From Cylindrotheca closterium (taxonomy: Eukaryota > Bacillariophyta > Bacillariophyceae > Bacillariales > Bacillariaceae): a stretch of DNA of 64,000 bases. Position numbers and translations under genes: made by a program. Numbering within the stretch: position 1 is the stretch's first letter; each line of letters starts with the position of its first letter. Below are positions 48,427 to 57,840 of this stretch, piece by piece. The stretch spans positions 1,115,036-1,179,035 of the forward strand of contig CAKOGP040000001.1 in the NCBI GenBank assembly GCA_933822405.4, read 5' to 3'. The notes beneath the pieces are model-generated. The model saw only the letters and a program-made list of their open reading frames with translations. It ran no database searches and was not told where the DNA came from.

Positions 48427-48810
48427 ATGTGGTTCCAGGGGATATGCTTTATCGTGTCGCCCAGCAATTGGGGGTGCCTGCTTGAGGACGATCAATTGAT
48501 GACTCCAATCATGTTCGGTGCGCAGAGCATTTCCGACCTACTTCATTCAATACCAGAGAGCATCATCATTATTGACATGATGATGATGCCACGGGATATG
48601 CTAGATCAAATCGCCCAAGAAAGTGAAGCGCTTGAGCAGGAGGATTGAGGATGATTCTCATCATCTTCGGTATGCATACTGTAGCAATTCCGTCCTGCTG
48701 CAGCACGACCATTTTAGGCTTCAATATATTTGTCATTTTCCAATTTTTAGAACTCTTGCAATCTCCTCGCTCGCAGCTTTGAATCAGCCAATCATGCTGC
48801 AAGACCTTGT
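48427..48810 (+). pseudogene. Remnant related to the 3' end of the broken MYND gene
   Basis: The frame ending at 48648 finishes with SIPESIIIIDMMMMPRDMLD and QIAQESEALEQED. This lines up with AVPKSMIDILQEDMLYLVAQ and DTGWLGED at the end of the MYND gene at 20025. A second, shifted copy of the same module (GGGATATGCTTTATCGTG, then CGCCCAGCAATTGGGG) lies at 48440-48510 and reads DMLYRVAQQLGV, then a stop. The DNA after the stop (48649-48810) also matches the spacer at 19895-20024. No MYND finger is seen. It is a fragment, not an active gene. Confidence 0.55.
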
Positions 48811-49221
48811 AGTAGCTAGTACTCCTCATCCTCATCTGATTCTTTTACAAGTTGTTACTGATAACTTGATGCTCTTTGCCAAAAATGCAGGTTTATCTAA
48901 GTCTTGACCAGTCGTTTTCGATTCGATTACGACAGTACAGTAGTCGCTTGCCGCGTTTTGTTGGTCAATGCATTCATTTACTATGTATTCCATCATTGAA
49001 GAATCAATCAATCGATCTTCGAATCATCGATCTTTCTCATTTCTGATAGACGACTCAGTCGATCAGAAGAGGGTTAGGATGGCGCGGACTGTTAGTGATA
49101 GAGTGAGTATTTTAGCCGAGCGCATCCACCCATCCCAATGTCATCATAATGTTGGGCGATTTTCGTGTTCCATCATTCAAACCCAAGCATTCATTCTACT
49201 GTAGGTAGCAATCCAGCAACC
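48811..49221. other. Spacer before the cap methyltransferase, possible 5' UTR exon
   Basis: An ATG at 49079 followed by a GTGAGT donor near 49103, and a CTGTAG acceptor near 49203, resembles a 5' leader intron. The spliced reading does not join in frame with the ATG at 49222, so it would be 5' UTR only. Confidence 0.35.
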
Positions 49222-50740
49222 ATGATTGTTGCTAGGGACACGGATTGGAGGAGCGAAGAAGAGAATGCCCGATCCACTAAACGTAGGAGATCGGCTGGGG
49301 AATCCAACACCACGGATCTTAGGGATTTCTATGATCAGATCGCCAGTGGACATGTTAACGGTCAGATTCGGAGTTCTTGGTTGGCGATTCTTCATCGCAT
49401 TAGCATGCATAACAGGGATTCTGGCATTGTCCAGCCCAATATGGAAGTCTCTGCTGCTATCAAGTCGCTGAGCCGACAATTGATTCAAGCGAAACGTCGT
49501 TTGTGGCCTGCTGCTGAACGATGCGCCGAAGTCACGGGCAGCCGACCGGAACGAGAGTTTGGCGAAGCTCGAAGATTCTGCAATCCAATGGAACCTTTAG
49601 GTGAAGGAAACCAAGGAGGTCTGAATCAAATGTTCATGAATCGGGCTGCTATCAAGCTTGCGAATATTGATGCAATTTTAGGGTTCGCGCTTACACAAGT
49701 CAACTCAGAGAACTTTTTCTTTGCCGACTTGTGTGGTGCTCCAGGGGGGTTTAGTGAGGTACGTTTTACCGTTGAGTACTATGTGTTATTCTACGCCATT
49801 GATTCTAATTCACACTCTTTCGATTTTCCGTTTTTTAGTACCTACTGAAGCGAAGCCAAGAAACACGAACATCTGGCTTTGTCAGGGGATATGGAATGTC
49901 TCTTGTCGGTACCAATGAACATGGGCATGGGACAGGGTGGAACTTGGGTCATATCAATCATCAAAATTTAAGCTATCAAGTCAGCGGAGGTGCGGACGGC
50001 TCAGGTGACATTTACAATTCGGAAAACGTCAAAGCACTTTCACGGGGAATTGAATACGATATGCATTTTTCCAAATTGCGACCGCAAAAGATGCACTTGG
50101 TCGTTGCTGATGGTAAGTCCTTATGAAACCATGAAATGTGTTTGGAGATCGCATTGGAAGCACGTCATCTCACTCAGCTAACTTGTTTGTTCCAGGCGGG
50201 TTTGATGCCCAAAGAAACTCGGAATGTCAAGAAGAGCTAGCGACCAAGCTAATTTTGTGTGAGATTGCAGCAGCTATGTATCTCTTGCAGCAGGGGGGCA
50301 CTTTAGTTATCAAGATGTTTGGATTCCAAACCAATACGATTAGAGTTGCCATGAGAGATTTGTTTGATTTCTTTGACGAGTTGACCATTCTGAAACCAAT
50401 CTCCTCAAGGCCCGCGTCAGCAGAACGATACGTCGTGTGCAAAGGCTACAGGGGAATGCGCGACTTTGACGGGACCGAGTGGATGAACAGTGTCTTTTTG
50501 AGACGAGTGACACCGCAAGACAAGATGCGTTATGCACAGTTTGATAACAAATTGGATGAGTTTGACATGGACTTGCTTCAGCTCAATCTCAAAGCCTGTT
50601 TTGCCATCTTATCGCTCTTGGAACGAAAGGCGGCGGCACAGAGCTCTTGGCAAATCTCAATGCAAGGGGGAGGGGCACCTTGGGACTCTGAACTTCCACC
50701 TTTGAACGTGGAATTCTACAGACAAGCATGGAGACTGTAA
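49222..50740 (+). CDS. CMTR1: Cap-specific mRNA 2'-O-methyltransferase, CMTR1-like (FtsJ)
   Basis: Exons are 49222-49758, 49839-50112 and 50196-50740, with introns of 80 and 83 bp, giving 451 aa. The catalytic K-D-K-E tetrad is visible: Lys145 in MNRAAIKLANID, Asp in HLVVADGGFD (the GGF split by intron 2), Lys in TLVIKMFGF and Glu in SAERYVVCKGY. The SAM site is FADLCGAPGGFSE. Segments RPASAERYVVCKG and GDIYNSENVKALSRGI are typical of CMTR1, which methylates the first transcribed nucleotide (cap 1). No G-patch or WW domain is present, so the protein is the catalytic core. Confidence 0.88.
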
Positions 50741-51087
50741 GGGGCTAGGGATAGTACAGTCGACTTCATTACAGTATACATTATATAACGCGATTAGAGA
50801 ACACATTGTTTGACTTTTTCCACTGTAAAAACGTGCAAGCTGGAATACTTGTACCAGTACGAGTAGCGAGCTGGAATTGAATGATGAATGATGTATTCTT
50901 TCTCCTTTTCACTCTCCTCCGTTGTTCTTGAAGTCCAAGTAGTCGAACCGACTTTGAACCGCGAAATCTGCAAAAGATTTGCCTCAACGACATGTGCTAG
51001 GTTTCTACGTATGCCCACGAAGGCTCGGCTCTGAAAAAATTGTGAAAAGGAAAATATCAGCTGAAAATCTTTCAAAAAAAAGAAACC
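50741..51087. other. Promoter region of the antenna gene
   Basis: About 350 bp. It has a GTACTTGTACCAGTAC element near 50846 and AT-rich stretches. No gene seen. Confidence 0.4.
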
Positions 51088-51834
51088 ATGAACGCTTTTG
51101 CTACCACCGTTTTCGCAATGATGGCCGGGTCGGCCATGGCTTTCGCCCCCACCTTCACCAGCGAAGCCACCACCGCCTTGAAGGCAGGTGCCCCCGATCG
51201 TATGTGGGACAAGATGGTTGACAAGACCGAGCGATCTGCCTCCCTTCCATGGTTGCCCCGTGCCGTCGCTCTTGACGGAAGCATGGTTGGTGATGTTGGA
51301 TTCGACCCCTTCTACTTGTCCTCCATCCCAAAGAACTTTGCTGGATTCATCCAACCTCCTTCTTGGGAAGAGACAGAAGGAATTGAAACTCTATACTGGA
51401 TGCGCGAAGCCGAGCTCAAGCACGGACGTGTTTGCATGCTTGCCTGGTTCGGATGGTTGGCCACTGATGGCGCCTTCGGAATCACCCTTAGATTCCCTGG
51501 AGACATCTACTCTGTCGAATCCATCCCCAACGCTTACAATGCCCACAACATCCTTGTCGAACAAGGATCCATGGGATTCCTGCTTGGTGTTATTGGATTC
51601 ATCGAATTTTGCTCTTCCGCAGCCCTCGTCCAAGTCTCCAAGGGAGAACTTGACCGCGAAGCCGGTGACTTCAGCCTTGATCCCCTTCAATTCCTCAAGG
51701 GAAAGAGCAAGGAAGAATCTGACAGAATGAAGCTCCGAGAATTGTTGAACGGACGTCTTGCCATGCTCGCCTTCAGTGCCGTCTGCACCCAATCTGCTTT
51801 GGGCGAATCCACCCAAAACTTCCCATACTTCTAA
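51088..51834 (+). CDS. Fucoxanthin-chlorophyll a/c-binding antenna protein, LHCR-like
   Basis: The protein is 248 aa in one exon. The signal peptide ends in SAMAFAP, the classic diatom plastid motif. The mature protein has three membrane helices. Helix 1 has the chlorophyll-binding EAELKHGRVCMLAWFGWLA and helix 3 has RELLNGRLAMLAFSAV. The mid helix is QGSMGFLLGVIGFIEF. SLPWLPRAVALDGSMVGDVG followed by FDPFYLSS is the N-terminal loop of red-lineage LHC proteins. This loop and the length suggest LHCR (photosystem I type), not LHCF, but the subclass is uncertain. The start codon begins the leader. Confidence 0.88.
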   Translation: MNAFATTVFAMMAGSAMAFAPTFTSEATTALKAGAPDRMWDKMVDKTERSASLPWLPRAVALDGSMVGDVGFDPFYLSSIPKNFAGFIQPPSWEETEGIETLYWMREAELKHGRVCMLAWFGWLATDGAFGITLRFPGDIYSVESIPNAYNAHNILVEQGSMGFLLGVIGFIEFCSSAALVQVSKGELDREAGDFSLDPLQFLKGKSKEESDRMKLRELLNGRLAMLAFSAVCTQSALGESTQNFPYF

Positions 51835-52321
51835 GCAACAAGAAAGTATGGTTTCTATCATCATGAACAATAGCGGGGTAAACCCAGTTCTGTATAATTT
51901 TTCTTCCACTGAGGAATGATGTCATCAAAATGATGTAAACATGATCAGTTGCAACTTGTAATGCTCCGGCAACTAATACATAGACACAAACTACAGGTTC
52001 TGAATTTCGTTGTATTTGTATGAACATACTGTTATAGATCTATTGTTTCATTGAATAGGAGTAATCACAACAACCAACATCCCTCATTTCAACTCACAAA
52101 CATGTTATACATTCAAAAACTTTTAATCGAACCAGTCAACCCCCCTACGTCATCTTGGATCGTAAATGACAGTAGGTTTCTACGTAGGTACCAATCTTGA
52201 AGTCCAGGATCGCGAGCAGAAAAGCTTGGAAGGCCAGACGTCTGGTACGTATGCTTCGTACAGAATGGACATCACAGTGAAGTAGCACAAATATTTTGCA
52301 AGTCAACAGAACAATATTACC
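51835..52321. other. Spacer between two photosynthesis genes
   Basis: About 490 bp between the antenna stop and the PsbM-like ATG. AT-rich, and I see no ORF or RNA gene. Both neighbours point rightward, so it holds one promoter and one terminator. Confidence 0.4.
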
Positions 52322-52851
52322 ATGAAGACCTTCCAAATCATCGCTCTTTTCTGCGTCATCAGCTCTGCAATGGCTTTCGCCCCTGTCAGCATGCCAGAGG
52401 GTGAGTTTTCTGTTATCGTAGTCGAAAGGAGTTGCTGATGTTCATGGAAACCGTTCGAATTTGATGTGGACTGAGAACTCGTGATGGTTCTTCGGTCGTC
52501 GCTTGTACTAGCAATCGCCCGAACGGCGAAAATCATGCAATTCTTTGTCATAGTTGCCTATATTTCGAAGGTTTCCATTTACTCACTTCAAAATTCTCTA
52601 TTTTTCAACTATCAGCTGCCAAGATCGCCGCCGCTGCTGCCCCTGTCGCTGCATTCTCGGCCCCTGCCTTTGCCATGGACTCCATTGTTGAGGCTCTTCC
52701 CTCTACCGCCGTTGCCCTTGAGGTTCAATTCGGTGCATACTTGGCCGTTCTTCTTGGAACCTTCCTTCCAGTCCTTTTCCTTATCAACTTGTACATCTCA
52801 AGCGAGACCCGTAAAGCCGGTGCTGCGGATGCTTTGAAGGACGAATTCTAA
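52322..52851 (+). CDS. psbM: Probable nuclear-encoded PsbM (photosystem II)
   Basis: Exons 52322-52400 and 52616-52851 join over a 215-bp intron, giving 104 aa. It has a signal peptide (LFCVISSAMAFAPVSM), an Ala-rich transit region, and a second AxA-type site (PAFAMD). The mature part of about 53 residues begins with acidic helix SIVEALPSTAVALEVQFG and a single membrane span AYLAVLLGTFLPVLFLINLY, then a polar tail. 'EV...LAVLLGTFLPVLFLINLYI' resembles PsbM ([20 protein letters not shown] type). Length and one-helix plan agree. Another small one-helix subunit is possible. Confidence 0.55.
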
Positions 52852-53072
52852 ATTGATTTTTTGAGAACAATAGAAGGGTTCATCAAGTTTGTGTCTTTTC
52901 GCTGCTTGGTATAAACGGAGTTCACCGACTTTCTAAATGGGAAAGTCTGGATGATAAAACTAGACTTCAACGTTTATTGCATTTTCGATATATAATACAC
53001 TTCTATCTCGTGTAGCTTTGACATAATGAGCAGGTTCATTGCGGTGATGATACAACTTCCATCGGACTTGAC

Positions 53073-55540
53073 TCAGTTTCTTCCAACTCCCTTCCTCCTT
53101 TTCCCGCTCTTACTTTTCTTTCCGATCTTTCGAGTTGCGCGACCCCCAGTGTATTTCGAAGCAACTTCCCAGACGTCAAAGGGCATGAGTGGAGGTCTTA
53201 CTGACACACCAATTCCCTTTGGAACACTGAGCTTGATCTTTGCTGTTCCAGCCCCCGTGACGGCAACCCATCCGAGGCCAGTCAATGTGATGTCAGCAGC
53301 AGCTTCTTTCCATCCAGATCCCTCAATATCGAAAATGTGAGACTCGAACTCTCCAAGCTGTTCCATTCTCTCTTCACCAGGTTCAAATGGCGGGGTCAGC
53401 ATGGTACCAGCGTGTTTCTTGATGAATTCTTCTGATCTATCTGAGCTTGTTGGGTGAAGCTTGATCTCATTGGCAACAAAGAAGGTAAACAGAAACGGTT
53501 TTGTGTCACCAATGACTTCGATCTTCGCAAGTCCTCCTACAAGGACGCATTTTCCTGAGCTCACTCGGAATGTAATGGGTTCCACTTGTCTGAAAGGAGA
53601 AGCGTTAGGAACAGTACTATATCATCGCCATAAACAAAAAACGCGGAAGTAACTTACTTCTTTGGGCATACAATCTTCAACTCCTCTGGAGTCAACAACT
53701 GGGTGATTGTACCTGGAACGAGCAAACCTGGAGTATCGTATAGGCTCATTCCATCACCGAGATCGATTTTGATGAACTTCAAAGTAGTGCCTGGCAAAGG
53801 GCTTGCGGTGAGCGCTCCTTTGAAAGCATTTCGGTTCCCCGCCCTTTTCTTCTTTTCATCAGTCTTGTCTTCCTCACTGGCCAAGATGTTATTGATGAGA
53901 GTGCTCTTTCCTGCATTGGCCGCACCAACCACGTATATGTCGCATTCCATTTTATCTGCAAGTTTTCGTGCTTTTCCAAGCATTTCAAGGACTCCAAAAC
54001 CAGTCTTGCAGCTAATCAAGCGGACAGCGCCGCCAACATTTGCAATAGACTGAACTCCCATATGCTCCAACTCGCGGCGAACCCAGTTTTCTGCTCTTTG
54101 CTTACCCATGTTTTTTGGCAACAAATCGGCCTTGTTAGCAGCGAGAATCACAGGATTGTCTCCAGCAATGCCATCAAGCTCTCTCAATACAGAACCGCTA
54201 AAGTCGAAAAGGTCAATGAGAGCAATAATGACGGCCGGTTTCTCTCTGATTGGCTTCAGCAAGTTTCGGAACTTCTCTTGAGACATGGTTGGTTCATCGG
54301 TCCACCCGGGTCTGAGCGCCTCTTCAACCTTTCCTGTGTTTTGAAGTGAATGGCACCTCTTGCAAATCACCTTCTTCTTTGAAAGCTCTACTAGATCCAA
54401 CTCCATTTCTTCAGCCATTGCTTCGACATCGATTTCAGCATCATCTTCGGCTCCATCCGCTTCCCCTCCACTTGTCTGAATGAGGTATTCAATCTCGTCA
54501 TCAACCGTCCACTCCTTTGTCTCTGCCTTGTCCTGAAGCTTCTGCATTTCTTCAATCTTTGCAAGCTTCACTTGAGTCTCGAACTTCTGATCTGGAAGGA
54601 ATCCAGGCTTTTGCTCATTTGTCGATTGAAAGCTGGAACCACAAGCTTGGCATGTCATGGCATCGGAGATTAGCGTGTATTGTTTTTTCCTTGGAGTCTC
54701 ATCGTTTCCAAATGGATTGGCCTCTCTCTTGTAGCCAAGTTCTCGAAGGTCGACGTCACTGGCCTCTACCCTTCCACTTTTCGTGTCTCTCCTGGCAGCA
54801 GTGTTGGGAACGTCCATACCATCGTCGTCCCAATCCTCTTCGTCCATATCTTGGAAATCAGCAAGACTCAAATCCAAGGAATCAAAGACATCCTCTTTTT
54901 TCTTAGATTTGAATACATCCTCTTTTTTCTTCGAAGCAAATTCTTCCAGCTCTTTTGGCACAGACACTCTACCGGTTGAAAATTCTTTCTGAGCTGCAGC
55001 AATACGCGCATCCATATCATCATCGGCAGCATCGCTACCAAAGTCCAAGAAATCGTCATCGTCATCCATGAATTCATCATCTTCATCATCTTCATCGCCG
55101 TCAAAGTAGTCTTCGAAGGTATCGTCGTCGGCCATACGGGAAAGAGACGAGTCGAAACCTTCCTTCCTTGCCAGATCATCAAAAGCTGCTGCTAGTGCGT
55201 CTATCTTTTCTGGAGTGATTTCTTTCAGCTTTATCTTCTTGCTCTGTGGTCCTTTCTTTTTTGGCTTTTCTGAATCATCGCGCTCGGAGGATGCCAATCT
55301 TGTGGCCCCAAACCATGAGCTCGGGAGGTGATGTCTTTGATTGAGTAAGTTTGATTTCGTCAGAAGTGATCGATGTGCTGGTGAGCGAGCCGATTGCAAA
55401 CCATTTACAACTGAAGGGTTTTTCAATACTAGCGCTAACACATTGATCATAATATAGAGTGCTGAGTTGATACCCATTCCGTTTTCTCGTTTTGGAATGC
55501 TATCGGGTTGATTGATTCTCTTTTCGAATTGTTGTTTCAT
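53073..55540 (-). CDS. Circularly permuted GTPase, YqeH/NOA1/BPG2-like
   Basis: Exons 53658-55540 and 53073-53589 are joined over a 68-bp intron, giving 799 aa. The N-terminal quarter is an acidic, low-complexity leader after a hydrophobic start. A CxxC zinc site appears as CQACGSSFQ and CKRCHSLQN. G motifs occur in permuted order: G4 AANKADLLPK, G5 SCKTGFG, G1 GAANAGKSTLINN, then G3 DTPGLL. A C-terminal domain (ITFRVSSGKCVLVGGLAKIE) ends in basic KKSKSGKRRKG. Relatives help build small-subunit ribosomes in bacteria and plastids. Plastid or mitochondrial location is inferred from the leader. It has an M22 alternative start. Confidence 0.82.
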
Positions 55541-55700
55541 GATTTTGATGGGTTGAGTGGTTTGTCTCCTCGCGCATGGAATTCGCGCAACTCAATGTTG
55601 AAGATACTTATTTGCTTTCCCTTTTGGAATGAGAAAAAAAGGTCAACGTAAGCACAATTTGTCGTTGTGAGGATACCAAAGCCTAAATAGTCATACAGTC

Positions 55701-56797
55701 ATGAAGACAGGAAGCCTTTTATTTTCCGCACTCGTCCTACCAGCTCTTGTATCGTCATTTGTACCATTTATCGATGGTGGAAAGGGAATGCCCAAGCTAT
55801 ATGACGGATGGTTCAATGAGCAGGTTGCCAAGCAAGCCTCTGCAGCTGTTGGAAGAGCCATTTCTGCTGGCAAAAAGAAAATCGAAGTCAACTTCCCACC
55901 AGTTCCAAATGTCGAAGGTACGTCAGTCAGCGTGGGGTTCACGCACTCTTTCCCCGATTGTGTCTCACTCAACATTCCAATTATAGAGGTTAGATTTGGA
56001 ACCCCGTTGAATCAAAAGTTTGGCAAGGCTGTCCTTGCAAAGTAAGATGAAATTTTGCATTGTGTGAATAGGATGAAATTTTACTGACTCTATCATGTTT
56101 TTGAAGGGATTTGGGTATCGCTGGAGGCTACAAGCCCGGGTCTGATCTTTCTCGACAGCTGATCGCATTCTCTAACGTATATTGGGCCAAAAAGATTGCA
56201 TCTGCAGCTGGTGGTTTGGGTGGCAAAGTTTGTGTTCTGACGACAGAACCGGTCACCTTTGACCAAATCAAATCGAGAGGTCCGATCTCCCGTGTTGGCG
56301 CGGTCATGTCACCAGAAGCACGAAAAAATGGTCGTGATGGCGAAACTATTGTCTGCATCAACCCAGGTGGTGAAGAGAAATGGGATCGTATTGTTTCTGC
56401 ACATTGTTCTCCGAGCTCTCCTTTTGTTGTTTTAAACAATGCTTTCTCGACGACATATGGTCTTGGAAACAATAGGGGGTACGAAGAAGTCTATTATGTG
56501 AAGAGAATCTCCAAGGGATGGGTTTATCGTTCGTTCCCTGGCCCATGGGAGGCATATATTGAGAAACCTGACGGTAATGTTGAACTTTTGAAATCATACA
56601 AGGAGAAACCTGAACTTAGGGATGTTGCCACACTGGTTCGTGAGGAGTCATTCAAGGTATGTCATTACATTTTGCCATTCGTTCATTCTTTCATGGATTC
56701 TACGAAACTGCATCGCTCACTTGTGCAATTTTCTCAATTATAGCGTTATGCCATCAACAATGATCGATGGACTCCAGGCTTCGGTGAAAGGCTTTAG
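55701..56797 (+). CDS. Plastid DUF1995 protein (second copy, LPA3-like)
   Basis: Exons are 55701-55917, 55987-56041, 56107-56656 and 56744-56797, giving 291 aa. Intron 1 is 69 bp and in frame, so it could be missed; splicing gives PNVEEVRFGTPLNQKFGKAV, whereas reading through inserts 23 odd residues. A signal peptide (SLLFSALVLPALVSSFVPF) is plastid-type. Further segments are SAAVGRAISAGKKKIEVNFP, VCVLTTEPVTFDQIKSRGPI, ETIVCINPGGEEKWDRIV, EVYYVKRISKGWVYRSFPGP and a C-terminal NDRWTPGFGERL. These follow the DUF1995 plan. Plant relatives act in photosystem II assembly. Confidence 0.8.
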
Positions 56798-57014
56798 GGC
56801 GCCGAATGCTTTTGATTCTAGATTCATAGAAAATCTTGCATGTGATTTGATGTCTATTGATGACCTTACTTCTATATGTGTCATGAGATAAGAGCTAAGC
56901 TGTACCCGTTCGCTTCGATTGTCATCCTGATATTACAGTGCTGTCGACTGTCCAATGTAGACTACAGACAAATCAATAGGGATCCTCCCAATTTGTTTGT
57001 TTCCGAAAAAAACA

Positions 57015-57433
57015 TTAACCGCTTTTGAACAATAAGACAGCAACCTGCCCAAGGTAGAAGTAGATAAAGTGCTTTGTCTCGTGCGTTACATAGCTTCCAA
57101 AATTTCTGCCAACAATAACGTGCCTGTGTGGACGGAACAATTTGAGTGAGACGCGTTTGCTTCCTGCGATAAAATGCGAATTGCAGTGGTTCCTTACCAT
57201 GTTGGGTTGTACTTTTTGTCAAATTCTTTCTTGATATAAGCGGCAACATCCTGGAAAACGAAAAATAATGTTAAAGACTACAATGACAGCGCCACAACGA
57301 TATCGAATTGACGCCTACAGACCTTCTCGATGTTGTATTTTGATAGAGCCACTGACGCAACATCGACGGCATCTTGTTGCATTGCTTCTGACATATCGGC
57401 ATTTTTGATAACTGCTTTTCTTTGTTCGGCCAT
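57015..57433 (-). CDS. DYNLL1: Dynein light chain LC8
   Basis: Exons are 57323-57433, 57198-57250 and 57015-57123, with introns of 72 and 74 bp, giving 90 aa, the normal size. Segments [60 protein letters not shown] and [19 protein letters not shown] match LC8 nearly residue by residue. It forms a dimer hub on dynein and other partners. Donor 1 is GTCTGT, canonical GT but weak. Being split over three small exons, it is easily overlooked. Confidence 0.95.
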
Positions 57434-57840
57434 TTTGGTCTATTCTGTTCTCCTTGAGGGTAATGGGTGGATTATGAGCGGCTATGTGAGCTGACGAGGT
57501 GATCTTTGCTTGGATTGTCGGTCCTGGGTGCCTCGTAGGATGGGCTTTGGTGATCATGGGTGCTCGGTTCATCAATTTCGTTCGATTTTCCTCCACAGTA
57601 CAAAAGCTACGTGCGAAATATTTCGCCTCGCCAACGGCTATCTGAAGTTTTGTCACAAACCCGCTTTTGACCCAAGATCAACTTCACTCCGAGCGTTAGT
57701 AGCAGTGAAGAAAGATAAGAAAGATCCAGGTTTTCATCTTATTGCTTGGAGTATATCTATGTAATAAATTTTCAAGCGTAAATATACAGTATATTATTAT
57801 TAATATTAGCATTGGTGATTTCAGAAAAAAATGGAATTTT
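57434..57840. other. Spacer between LC8 start and RNA polymerase stop
   Basis: About 410 bp. The far right is AT-rich (ATTATTATTAATATTAGC). No gene seen; it should hold the LC8 promoter. Confidence 0.4.

Noticed and set aside
49079..49221. An upstream coding exon of the cap methyltransferase starting at ATG 49079
   Set aside because: Splicing to the visible acceptors leads to a stop before the known domain, so at most a 5' UTR intron is supported.
52100..52180. A tRNA gene suggested by a GGTTCGATT sequence on the minus strand
   Set aside because: The flanking bases do not form the T-arm or acceptor stem.
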